Shown in pieces: positions 1 through 6,467 of a stretch of DNA of 13,500 nt. The notes under the pieces were generated by a model. The model was not told the origin of the DNA and made no database searches. It saw only the letters and a list, made by a program, of their open reading frames with translations. The position numbers were made by a program, and so were the translations under genes. This stretch comes from Candidatus Colimonas fimequi (GTDB lineage: Bacteria > Bacillota > Clostridia > Peptostreptococcales > Anaerovoracaceae). The stretch is taken from the NCBI GenBank assembly GCA_018065295.1, contig JAGHTQ010000133.1, positions 1 through 13,500 of the forward strand, written 5' to 3'. Each line of letters starts with the position of its first letter. Within the stretch, counting starts at the first letter, position 1.

Positions 1-250
1 CTGAACCTGGCAGCCAAAGTGCGCAGTATCCCTGCATTCTCTTAAATCTAGTCAGTACATCCTGCAGAGTCTGGTCAAGTGCGTGACCCATGTGCAGCTG
101 TGCTGTGATGTTTGGTGGTGGCATAACGATTGTAAAAGGCTTCTTGTCAGGGTTAACTTCAGCCTTAAATGAACCGCTCTCTTCCCACATTGAATATATT
201 CTATCTTCGAAATCCTTAGGATTATATGTCTTAGCAAGATTGTTTTCCAT
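1..250 (-). CDS. valS: Valine--tRNA ligase, N-terminal part (runs off the window)
   Basis: Class I aminoacyl-tRNA synthetase that charges tRNA-Val with valine in the cytoplasm. Only the first 83 residues are visible; the rest lies beyond position 1. The visible part carries the ValS/IleS/LeuS pattern MPPPNITAQLHMGHAL at about residues 43-58, with the ATP-binding HIGH signature present as HMGH (53-56). It is followed by DQTLQDVLTRFKRM and a tryptophan-leucine-proline-glycine stretch, which fit ValS better than IleS or LeuS. The family usually has PPPNVTG; here it is PPPNITA, a conservative change. The ATG at 248-250 overlaps the stop codon of the SseB-domain gene upstream by one base (TAATG), so translation of the two is probably coupled. 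Confidence 0.93.
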   Translation of the reverse strand, partial: MENNLAKTYNPKDFEDRIYSMWEESGSFKAEVNPDKKPFTIVMPPPNITAQLHMGHALDQTLQDVLTRFKRMQGYCALWLPGS

Positions 251-771
251 TATTCTTCAGTCTCCTTATCATCTTCTATATTGTCAACGGCATCTTCACC
301 GTGTCTATGCTTCATCATGTCACTTATCATCGCTTCGATAAGTGGAATTGGGAATACCAGGTTATCGCCCATTGGGTTGACGACGAATCCTGACACCTTA
401 TTGCCATCCTGTGCAAGCAAAGCGACCAGATCATCAAAAGTCGCAATCAGACTCTTCTGATCCTTATCTGTCGCACACTTTCTCATCTCTTCACCGTCAG
501 TGAATACAGGGTAGAAGATCTGTCCTTCCTTGTTTCTGATCAGTTCGAAGTCGATCTGTGTGTCCTTCTCTAAAATAGCATTTCCTGTTTCTTTGTCGAT
601 TTCTGGTTCTCTGTCCAATGTGATTGGAATCAGCAGTCGTGCGTTTACGATTTCGTTAAGCATTACCACTGTTGATTCTGTTCCCGGGTTTTCTCTAACT
701 GCCTTCATAGCTGCGCTAAGGGAGTCATTTCTGATTGGTTCCGGTGCATTGTTCATTGTTTTTTCACTCAT
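250..771 (-). CDS. SseB N-terminal domain protein
   Basis: Protein of 173 residues related to the N-terminal domain of enterobacterial SseB (enhanced serine sensitivity). The biochemical role of this family outside enterobacteria is not established. After a polar N-terminus it has the family pattern: a conserved NARLLIPI strand near residue 45, an acidic insertion, the segment IFYPVFTDGEEM about mid-protein, and NPMGDNLVFPIPLIEAM near the C-terminus. The tail is acidic (EDDKETEE). No signal peptide or membrane segment is seen. Two starts are possible: GTG at 780 or ATG at 771. The ATG is preferred because AGAAGG lies about 8 nt upstream of it and the GTG overlaps that ribosome binding site. 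The stop overlaps the valS start, so both are likely one transcript from the promoter at 808-836. Confidence 0.85.
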   Translation of the reverse strand: MSEKTMNNAPEPIRNDSLSAAMKAVRENPGTESTVVMLNEIVNARLLIPITLDREPEIDKETGNAILEKDTQIDFELIRNKEGQIFYPVFTDGEEMRKCATDKDQKSLIATFDDLVALLAQDGNKVSGFVVNPMGDNLVFPIPLIEAMISDMMKHRHGEDAVDNIEDDKETEE

Positions 772-807
772 ATTTTTCACCTTCTGTGATTTATTGCATA
801 CATATTA

Positions 808-836
808 ATAATACACCTGAAATCCTCATATTTCAA
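808..836 (-). promoter_or_regulatory. Promoter of the sseB-like gene and valS
   Basis: On the minus strand TTGAAA (831-836) is followed by a 17-bp spacer and TATTAT (808-813), a good sigma-A match. Transcription should start near position 801, giving a leader of about 30 nt that includes the AGAAGG ribosome binding site. Confidence 0.65.
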
Positions 837-950
837 CACTTATTCACGTTCTCTGCGCTCTTTTGCCATTTTCTTCCATTTCTTCTTGTCTCGTCCTCAT
901 CTGCCCTTTATACTATACACATCACCATCATTCCACCTTCAAATCGTGCA

Positions 951-1014
951 CTGTGCATTATCGATACCGCAGTCCGAAGGACACCCACGTCTAGTTGTGC
1001 ATTATCGATACAAC
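951..1014 (-). repeat. Left array of two 20-bp repeats, 44-bp pitch
   Basis: Two copies of a repeat with consensus GCRRTATCGATNNTGCACAR lie on the minus strand at 951-970 and 995-1014, with starts exactly 44 bp apart. TATCGAT and TGCACA are identical in both; the two bases between them are AA in both. The 24-bp spacer differs from those of the right-hand array and contains a short GTCC/GGAC dyad. The array sits between the sseB-like promoter and the LysR-type gene and points away from that gene, opposite to the array at 1747-1854. Function unknown: operators for the regulator or binding sites at the end of a mobile element are both possible. Confidence 0.85.
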
Positions 1015-1070
1015 CGGATGTGACAGCCTTTGTAAAAAGGCAAACAAACACAATATAGGAAGGAATGTTT

Positions 1071-1682
1071 ATGAGAAATAGTATCGACCAATACGAAGTA
1101 CTCTTTTGGGCATCCAAGTGCCGGAGTTTCTCGGAAGCCACCCAGCTCCTGGGGTGCTCACACACCACCATGCTGCGAGCCATTGACCGTCTTGAAGAAA
1201 GACTTGGCTTCAAAGTGCTAACACGAAGCAACCAAGGCATCGATTTGACCCCCGCTGGCGAAAGAATTATCGACGTATATCGTGGCGTTCGCCTGGCGAT
1301 GCAAAAGGCAGAGACTCCTAATGACGCCTGCACATTACAATGCCGTAAAGTAGCTATAGCCGTCACAGATTTCGAACTTGCTGCGGTTTTGAATACGTTT
1401 ATAATCCATCACCCTGACGCTAACGGAACCACCCTGACAATATGCAGCCTGAAAACCGCAATCAATCTTGTCAGCACTGGTGCCTGCGACATAGCTTTTG
1501 CAAAGGATGCAAGCGAGCCTGTTCTAGACAAATTGATAGAATCGCCTCTGATTTCGAAGACGATTTCATCGTCCAATTTTGCCTCAGACGTGTACGCCAT
1601 TTACGATCGCAGATTGGCTCTCATCAGCGAAATCAACGCACTCATCCAGGTCATCAAACGTGCACCAGCCGGAAACAATTGA
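1071..1682 (+). CDS. Short LysR-type transcriptional regulator
   Basis: DNA-binding regulator of 203 residues, against about 290-300 for normal LysR proteins. Residues 5-62 are a clear LysR winged helix-turn-helix: FWASKCRSFSEATQLLGCSH, then MLRAIDRLEERLGFKVLTRS and LTPAGERI. Residues 92-165 resemble the first effector-domain half, including ACDIAFAKD. From there the sequence passes directly to SDVYAIYDRRLALISEINAL, which looks like the usual C-terminal strand and helix. The second effector subdomain therefore seems to be missing rather than the end cut off. ATG 1071 is chosen over ATG 1065 because AGGAAGG ends 7 nt before it. The gene is alone on the plus strand among minus-strand genes, bracketed by repeat arrays. 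Use of CTG, CTC, CCC and CGA codons looks different from its neighbours, hinting at transfer. Ligand and targets are unknown. Confidence 0.8.
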   Translation: MRNSIDQYEVLFWASKCRSFSEATQLLGCSHTTMLRAIDRLEERLGFKVLTRSNQGIDLTPAGERIIDVYRGVRLAMQKAETPNDACTLQCRKVAIAVTDFELAAVLNTFIIHHPDANGTTLTICSLKTAINLVSTGACDIAFAKDASEPVLDKLIESPLISKTISSSNFASDVYAIYDRRLALISEINALIQVIKRAPAGNN

Positions 1683-1695
1683 ATATGCCCACACA

Positions 1696-1729
1696 AAAAG
1701 ACCGCTAAAATAGCGGTCTTACTTTTTGT
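1696..1729. terminator. Bidirectional intrinsic terminator
   Basis: A perfect 10-bp stem, AAGACCGCTA (1698-1707) and TAGCGGTCTT (1711-1720), has a 3-nt loop. On the plus strand it is followed by ACTTTTTG and can end the LysR-type transcript 13 nt after its stop. On the minus strand the stem is followed directly by a T run, so it also suits the fhs-fchA-folD transcript. In that case the folD mRNA carries the three right-hand repeats in its 3' untranslated region. Confidence 0.88.
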
Positions 1730-1746
1730 AAAATGTGATGTCTCTT

Positions 1747-1854
1747 GCGATATCGATTGTGCACAGCAGTGCTTATTAGCGTTCGCACCCGCGGTATCGA
1801 TTGTGCACAGCAATACCTGAGAGTATCCGTATGTGCAGTATCGATTCTGCACAA
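1747..1854 (+). repeat. Right array of three 20-bp repeats, 44-bp pitch
   Basis: Three direct copies of GCRRTATCGATNNTGCACAR lie at 1747-1766, 1791-1810 and 1835-1854, with starts exactly 44 bp apart. TATCGAT and TGCACA are invariant; the bases between are TG, TG and TC. The last copy extends to a perfect dyad, TGTGCAG (1832-1838) and CTGCACA (1847-1853). The 24-bp spacers differ from each other, and each holds a short inverted repeat (GTGC/GCAC; ATAC/GTAT). The array ends 14 bp before the folD stop codon. All five copies in the window fit GT/AT-N11-AC, compatible with a LysR-type box, but this is not proof of binding. Confidence 0.88.
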
Positions 1855-1868
1855 CGCCGTGGCGTGAG

Positions 1869-2717
1869 CTATTTTGCTGCGGCTGCGATAACGTGGTTCA
1901 TGAGAACCGCTGTTGTTACGCTGCCAACTCCTCCAGGAACTGGTGTGATTGCTGCTGCGTTAGGTTCAACTTCGTCGAAGTTTACATCGCCGCAGAGCTT
2001 ACCTTCTTCATCAACGTTGATGCCAACATCGATGATAACCTGGTCGCTGCCAACCTTGTCAGCGCCGATCATCTTAGCGCGGCCTATTGCTGCGATAACA
2101 ACGTCAGCGTTCGCGCCTGCTGCTGCGAAATCTTCAGCTGTAGTTCTTGAGTGGAGAACTGTAACTGTAGCGTTCTTCTTCATTGCCATCATTGCAACTG
2201 GCTTACCGATAACAAGGCTTCTGCCGATTACTGTTACCTTCTTACCTGTAAGGTCAAGACCCATGTGGTCGATCATTTCCATGCAAGCCTGAGCTGTGCA
2301 AGGTGGATAACCTTCACCGCTGTCAGTGAATACGCCTGCCATTGAGCCTGATGTGATACCGTCCATATCCTTAGCTGGTGCCAGAGCTTCGCAGATTGTT
2401 CTATCATCCAGATGCTTAGGGAGAGGTCTGAAAATAAGAACGCCGTGAATTGAATCGTCCTTATTAATCTTGTCGATTTCAGCCAGAAGCTGGTCCTGTG
2501 TAATATCAACGTCATAAATGAACTGCTTAACAGCAACGCCTGTTGCTTCAGCGCGCTTGAGCGCACCGCGTTCGTATGACATGTCGCCTGGGTTTTCGCC
2601 GAGACGAACGATAGCAAGTGTAGGGTTAATACCCTGTGCCTTCAGTTCTTCAACCTTCGCTATGTTCTTCTCTGTGAGAGCGTCTGCTACTGGTTTACCC
2701 TTTAATAATTCTGCCAT
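1869..2717 (-). CDS. folD: Methylenetetrahydrofolate dehydrogenase FolD, probably lacking cyclohydrolase activity
   Basis: Cytoplasmic enzyme of 282 residues that oxidises methylene-THF to methenyl-THF with NAD(P). Family features seen: KDMDG at 116-120 (keeping the conserved aspartate), PPCTA, the dinucleotide loop VIGRSLVIGKP, LHSRT, DVGIN, GDVNF and ITPVPGGVGSVT. The folate-site motif normally reads Y-x3-K-x-K, with the first lysine essential for the cyclohydrolase step. Here it is YERGALK (48-54), so the catalytic lysine position is alanine 52 while the second lysine remains. The usual VQLPLP is IFRPLP (95-100), so the partner glutamine is phenylalanine. Both losses predict a dehydrogenase without cyclohydrolase activity, which the adjacent FchA can provide. 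Ribosome site GGAGG lies 5 nt upstream of the ATG. It is the last gene of the fhs-fchA-folD operon. Confidence 0.95.
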   Translation of the reverse strand: MAELLKGKPVADALTEKNIAKVEELKAQGINPTLAIVRLGENPGDMSYERGALKRAEATGVAVKQFIYDVDITQDQLLAEIDKINKDDSIHGVLIFRPLPKHLDDRTICEALAPAKDMDGITSGSMAGVFTDSGEGYPPCTAQACMEMIDHMGLDLTGKKVTVIGRSLVIGKPVAMMAMKKNATVTVLHSRTTAEDFAAAGANADVVIAAIGRAKMIGADKVGSDQVIIDVGINVDEEGKLCGDVNFDEVEPNAAAITPVPGGVGSVTTAVLMNHVIAAAAK

Positions 2718-2743
2718 AATTGCCTCCGTTTTTTGTGAAATGA

Positions 2744-2762
2744 CGGCAGGACAAACCTGCCG
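2744..2762 (-). other. Intercistronic hairpin between fchA and folD
   Basis: On the minus strand CGGCAGG and CCTGCCG form a perfect 7-bp stem with a 5-nt loop in the 53-nt gap after the fchA stop. No T run follows, so it is more likely an mRNA stability or processing element than a terminator. Confidence 0.6.
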
Positions 2763-2770
2763 CCAGTATC

Positions 2771-3403
2771 TTATTTCTTAAGTTTGTTAGCTACCCAGCA
2801 GAACACTTCGTCTGCCAGTGCAGTATATTCTTCAAGAAGTGCTTCACACTTAGCGTTAAGTTCTTCAGCACGCTCTCTGTTCTTCATTGAGCTTGTGTTG
2901 ATGTATACGTTAAGGCTTGCTGCTTGCAGGGCACCTTTGCACGAAATTGCGCTTGCGCCTGCGTCGCTAGTCATAAGAACGCTACCCTTCTCAGCATAAA
3001 TCTTAGAGAGCTCGATAGCGCGAGCACACTTCTCCATAATCTGAATAGGAATTGCGCACGCCTCGTTAAGAGTCGCTTCCATGAGCTCGTCCTTCTTAGC
3101 CTTCTCTTCTTCAGTCTCAGGCTTCATTCCATAAAGCTTGCTCAGTGGCTCGAAAGCGTCAACGTCAGCCTGAACCAGTGCCAGAAGATCTTCGCGAATC
3201 TGTTCAGTTTCTTCCATGCATGCCTTGATTTCATCTTCAACATCAGCATACTTCTTCTTGCCAACAGTATAGCTACCAACCATTATTCCCAGGGCTACGC
3301 CGAGAGCTCCAACCAGTGCTGAAACGCTGCCGCCGCCAGGAACCGGCTCCTTGCTTGCTGTCAGTGCAGTGAATTCTCTGCAGCTTTTATCTGTATATGC
3401 CAT
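2771..3403 (-). CDS. fchA: Methenyltetrahydrofolate cyclohydrolase / formiminotetrahydrofolate cyclodeaminase-like protein
   Basis: Protein of 210 residues in the FTCD C-terminal-domain family, whose members hydrolyse methenyl-THF to 10-formyl-THF or deaminate formimino-THF. The sequence has the hallmark KEPVPGGGSVSALVGALGVA near residues 18-37, followed by MVGSYTVGKKKY, then long mixed-charge helices and the segment CKGALQAASLNVYIN near the C-terminus. Length matches stand-alone FchA proteins. ATG 3403 is chosen because AAAGGAG lies about 6 nt upstream; a longer reading frame to 3436 has no such site. The order fhs-fchA-folD is that of methyl-branch clusters in acetogens such as Acetobacterium. 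A cyclohydrolase role is favoured because the neighbouring FolD has lost its cyclohydrolase residues. No histidine-degradation genes lie nearby to suggest the deaminase role. Confidence 0.9.
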   Translation of the reverse strand: MAYTDKSCREFTALTASKEPVPGGGSVSALVGALGVALGIMVGSYTVGKKKYADVEDEIKACMEETEQIREDLLALVQADVDAFEPLSKLYGMKPETEEEKAKKDELMEATLNEACAIPIQIMEKCARAIELSKIYAEKGSVLMTSDAGASAISCKGALQAASLNVYINTSSMKNRERAEELNAKCEALLEEYTALADEVFCWVANKLKK

Positions 3404-3442
3404 ATATTCTCCTTTAATGTGTCCGCGTCTGGGCAAAGTGTC

Positions 3443-5119
3443 CTAGAACAGTCCTGTAATCTTGCCGTTTTCGTCTACGTCAATGTTCTCTGCTGCTGGC
3501 TTCTTAGGCAGACCTGGCATTGTCATGATGTCGCCAGTGAGAGCTACGATGAAGCCTGCGCCTGCGCTTACCTTCAGGTTTCTAACTGTTACTGTGAAGC
3601 CTGTTGGTGCGCCCAGAAGTGATGCATCGTCTGAGAATGAGTACTGAGTCTTAGCCATGCAGATTGGCATGTTGCCGAATCCCAGTTCTTCCAGCTGTGC
3701 AGCCTGCTTCTTAGCCTGTGGAGTCAGAACTACGCCGTCAGCGTGGTAAATCTTAGTGCAGATTGCCTGCAGCTTATCTTCGATTGAGCCTTCCAGTTCG
3801 TATGACTGGTGGAAGTCGTTTGGCTGTTCACAAAGTCTTACAACTTCTTCAGCCAGAGCCTTACCGCCTTCGCCGCCCTTAGCCCATACTTCTGACAGAG
3901 CAACGTTAACGCCCAGTTCATTACACTTAGCTTCAACCAGATCCAGTTCAGCCTTAGTGTCTGTTGGGAATGCGTTAATAGCAACAACACATGGAAGTCC
4001 GAATACGTTCTTAATATTGTTAACGTGCTGGAGCAGGTTAGGAAGACCCTTCTCCAGTGCTTCTAAGTTCTCGTTATTCAGGTCAGCCTTAGCAACGCCG
4101 CCGTGATACTTAAGAGCTCTTACTGTAGCTACGATAACTACTGCTGAAGGGTTGAATCCAGCCATTCTGCACTTGATGTCCAGGAACTTCTCAGCGCCAA
4201 GGTCAGCAGCGAAACCAGCTTCTGTGATTGTGTAATCAGCCAGCTTCATAGCGATCTTAGTTGCAGTAATTGAGTTACAGCCGTGAGCGATGTTAGCGAA
4301 TGGGCCGCCGTGGATCAGAGCTGGAGTACCTTCCAGAGTCTGAACGATGTTTGGCTTAAGAGCATCCTTAAGGAGTGCTGCCATAGCGCCCTGAGCCTTC
4401 AGGTCAGCTGCTGTTACAGGCTTGCCGTCATATGTGTAAGCAACGATCATTCTAGCAAGTCTAGCCTTCAGATCAGTAATGTCTGATGCCAGGCAAAGAA
4501 CTGCCATGATTTCTGATGCTACTGTGATATCAAATCCATCTTCACGAGGAACGCCCTGCATCTTGCCACCAAGACCGTTAACGATGTGTCTCAGCTGTCT
4601 GTCGTTCATGTCAACAGCTCTCTTCCAAGTGATCTGCTTAACATCGATGCCGAGTGCATTACCCTGCTGAATGTGGTTGTCCAGCATTGCTGCCAGAAGG
4701 TTGTTAGCTGCTCCGATAGCGTGGAAGTCACCTGTGAAATGCAGGTTGATGTCTTCCATAGGAACTACCTGTGCATAGCCGCCGCCTGCTGCGCCGCCCT
4801 TAACACCAAATACTGGTCCAAGTGAAGGTTCTCTAAGAGCTACGATTGTGTTCTTGCCAATCTTTCTCATACCGTCAGCAAGACCAACTGATGTAGTTGT
4901 CTTACCTTCGCCTGCTGGAGTAGGCGTGATAGCTGTTACCAGAATCAGCTTACCGTCTTCCTTATCAGCATTGTCCTTAAGAAGATTGTAGTCAATCTTA
5001 GCCTTGTAATTACCATAAAGTTCAAGATATTTCTCATCAACACCAGCAACAGCCGCGATGTCTCTGATGTTCTTCATTTCTACTTCCTGTGCAATCTGAA
5101 TATCAGTCTTAATTTCCAT
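3443..5119 (-). CDS. fhs: Formate--tetrahydrofolate ligase
   Basis: ATP-dependent ligase of 558 residues that joins formate to tetrahydrofolate to give 10-formyl-THF, the entry step of the one-carbon folate branch. The P-loop TPTPAGEGKTTT is at about 65-76, followed by LREPSLGPVFGVKGGAAGGG and the motif NLHFTGDFHAI. Further family segments are QITWKRAVDMNDRQLR, IHGGPFANIAHGCNS and EAGFAADLGAEKF. The C-terminus contains the expected PTGFTVTVRN and GDIMTMPGLPKKPAA stretches. Length matches the family (about 555-560). The start has AAAGGAG about 7 nt upstream. It is first in the operon, transcribed from the promoter at 5158-5186, and is followed 39 nt later by fchA. Confidence 0.98.
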   Translation of the reverse strand: MEIKTDIQIAQEVEMKNIRDIAAVAGVDEKYLELYGNYKAKIDYNLLKDNADKEDGKLILVTAITPTPAGEGKTTTSVGLADGMRKIGKNTIVALREPSLGPVFGVKGGAAGGGYAQVVPMEDINLHFTGDFHAIGAANNLLAAMLDNHIQQGNALGIDVKQITWKRAVDMNDRQLRHIVNGLGGKMQGVPREDGFDITVASEIMAVLCLASDITDLKARLARMIVAYTYDGKPVTAADLKAQGAMAALLKDALKPNIVQTLEGTPALIHGGPFANIAHGCNSITATKIAMKLADYTITEAGFAADLGAEKFLDIKCRMAGFNPSAVVIVATVRALKYHGGVAKADLNNENLEALEKGLPNLLQHVNNIKNVFGLPCVVAINAFPTDTKAELDLVEAKCNELGVNVALSEVWAKGGEGGKALAEEVVRLCEQPNDFHQSYELEGSIEDKLQAICTKIYHADGVVLTPQAKKQAAQLEELGFGNMPICMAKTQYSFSDDASLLGAPTGFTVTVRNLKVSAGAGFIVALTGDIMTMPGLPKKPAAENIDVDENGKITGLF

Positions 5120-5157
5120 TACTGTTCTCCTTTAATAAATAATGCATACGTACGGGT

Positions 5158-5186
5158 ATTATACCAAAATACAAAAGAACTGGCAA
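5158..5186 (-). promoter_or_regulatory. Promoter of the fhs-fchA-folD operon
   Basis: Minus strand TTGCCA (5181-5186), 17-bp spacer, then TATAAT (5158-5163). The predicted start lies about 30 nt upstream of the fhs ATG. The -35 box lies inside the 3' arm of the terminator hairpin of the preceding gene. Confidence 0.75.
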
Positions 5187-5207
5187 TTGATTAGAAACTG
5201 CCAGTTC
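5168..5207 (-). terminator. Intrinsic terminator of the surface-protein gene
   Basis: On the minus strand GAACTGGCA (5199-5207) pairs perfectly with TGCCAGTTC (5177-5185) across a 13-nt loop, followed by a T-rich tail. The 5' arm lies within the last codons of the gene and the stop codon is in the loop. Confidence 0.7.
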
Positions 5208-6402
5208 CGATATATCTGTATATTTTGCTTACTCTTTTCCACTGTTTAGCCTTAATAGGTGCATATCTAATAGAATCGTTCCAATATGCATCCTTCTTGC
5301 CGTTATCGTGGTGTGCCGCTTCAAGAACGTATCCATCACCAGCATAAAGCATAGCGTGTGTTGGTGTCAGAAGAATGTCGCCCTTCTTCAGACCATCAGT
5401 GCTTGATGGCTTGGATACTCTCACGAAAGCATCTGTGTTCTTAAGTGCACGGTTACGGTCGTTAGCAAGGTTAATTCTCTTAGCTCCAACCTTACAGTCA
5501 ATTTCCGGTGCTCCTGCTCCGTGAGCGAATGCGGCTGTAACGAATGGATTACAACAATAAGTCTTCTCTACTTCTCTAAGAGATCCGCCAGCCTTTCGCT
5601 TCTCACTGCCCTTAGCCTGGTTTGTTCCGCAGAAGTAACATCCGTGGTGATGAGCCCATTTGCTCTTGCCGTAGTGGAATGAATTATCATCTGCAATCTC
5701 GTGAGCCCACTTGATTGCCGCATCTATAGCCATCTCATTTCTCTCTTCAATAGAGTATGCAGATACCTTAACAGAAACAGCCATGGTTACTTCACGATAC
5801 TCGCCGTCGCTCTGGGCAATTACATCGATAATCGCATCGCCGCCTTCAACCCCGTGAACAGTACCATTCTCGTCAACTGTTGCAATCTCTGGAGTTTCAG
5901 ACTTAAACGTTATATTTGTCTTAGCTGAAGGCTCAAGCTGCAATTCCTCTTCTTTGTTAAGATTATACGACTCTTCACATCCAGTAATCTTCTGCTTAAG
6001 TCCCTTAACATCCAGAATCAGCTGGTAGTCTTCCTGCTCATATGTACCGTTTCCTTCAGCAGAAATAGTAACCTTAGTCTTGCCCTGCTTGTTGCACTTG
6101 ATATTGCCGTTCTCATCGATAGTTGCAATATCTGGATCCGCAATAGTAATGGTTACTGGTGTTCTAGCATCAGCTTCAACCTGCACGGTATCGCCAACAC
6201 CTACATCAGTTACATCACCGGTTATCTGAAGATTAGCCTCACGCTTAACGATAAGCTTCTGGTTTGTTAACGCCTGTGCGCTATCTCCATCCGCCGTCTC
6301 AACGGGTTTAGCGTCTCCCAAGACACTAAAAACACCCAGCGCTGCAGTCAGCGCCAGGAGAATTACAATTGTTATCCAGTTCTTAGGTGTCTTGTTCTCC
6401 AT
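5191..6402 (-). CDS. Membrane-anchored surface protein with two Ig-like (BIG_2) domains and an NlpC/P60-like domain
   Basis: Protein of 403 residues. Residues 9-29 form a single hydrophobic segment after a lysine-containing start: a signal anchor or signal peptide, with no lipobox cysteine. Two bacterial Ig-like domains follow, at about 55-133 and 137-213, each with the typical pattern (IADPDIATIDENG; SETPEIATVDENG, then a glycine turn). The C-terminal part (about 220-403) resembles cysteine peptidases of the NlpC/P60 or CHAP type. It has YCCNPFVTAAF with candidate nucleophile Cys283 or Cys284, and KKGDILLTPTHAMLYAGDG with candidate His349. A histidine- and cysteine-rich stretch HHHGCYFCG (251-259) could bind metal. 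Likely role: cutting peptidoglycan or a surface peptide outside the membrane (inference). The gene has its own promoter and terminator and is not obviously linked to its neighbours. Confidence 0.8.
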   Translation of the reverse strand: MENKTPKNWITIVILLALTAALGVFSVLGDAKPVETADGDSAQALTNQKLIVKREANLQITGDVTDVGVGDTVQVEADARTPVTITIADPDIATIDENGNIKCNKQGKTKVTISAEGNGTYEQEDYQLILDVKGLKQKITGCEESYNLNKEEELQLEPSAKTNITFKSETPEIATVDENGTVHGVEGGDAIIDVIAQSDGEYREVTMAVSVKVSAYSIEERNEMAIDAAIKWAHEIADDNSFHYGKSKWAHHHGCYFCGTNQAKGSEKRKAGGSLREVEKTYCCNPFVTAAFAHGAGAPEIDCKVGAKRINLANDRNRALKNTDAFVRVSKPSSTDGLKKGDILLTPTHAMLYAGDGYVLEAAHHDNGKKDAYWNDSIRYAPIKAKQWKRVSKIYRYIGTGSF

Positions 6403-6436
6403 TATCTGATAACTCCCATAAAATAGTCAGTGATTC

Positions 6437-6467
6437 ATTATACTATAAATCACACCAGCTATTTCAA
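6437..6467 (-). promoter_or_regulatory. Promoter of the surface-protein gene
   Basis: Minus strand TATAAT (6437-6442) with TTGAAA (6462-6467) 19 bp upstream, longer than ideal. The -35 box is formed by the last two sense codons of rnhB. A GGGAG ribosome site follows 10 nt before the ATG. Confidence 0.5.

Noticed and set aside
1021..1060. Promoter TTGTAA / AATATA directly before the LysR-type gene
   Set aside because: The transcript would begin inside or after the ribosome binding site, so this match is not credible; the true promoter was not found.
908..1366. 152-residue minus-strand reading frame
   Set aside because: It is the antisense shadow of the LysR-type gene and of the left repeats, with no ribosome site and no recognisable domain.
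1442..1708. Frameshift explaining the short LysR-type protein
   Set aside because: The other frames over this stretch do not resemble the missing effector subdomain, and the main frame keeps a normal LysR C-terminal end.
951..1854. The phased repeats as a CRISPR array
   Set aside because: Copies are too degenerate outside the core, lie in two opposite orientations around a gene, and no cas genes are present.
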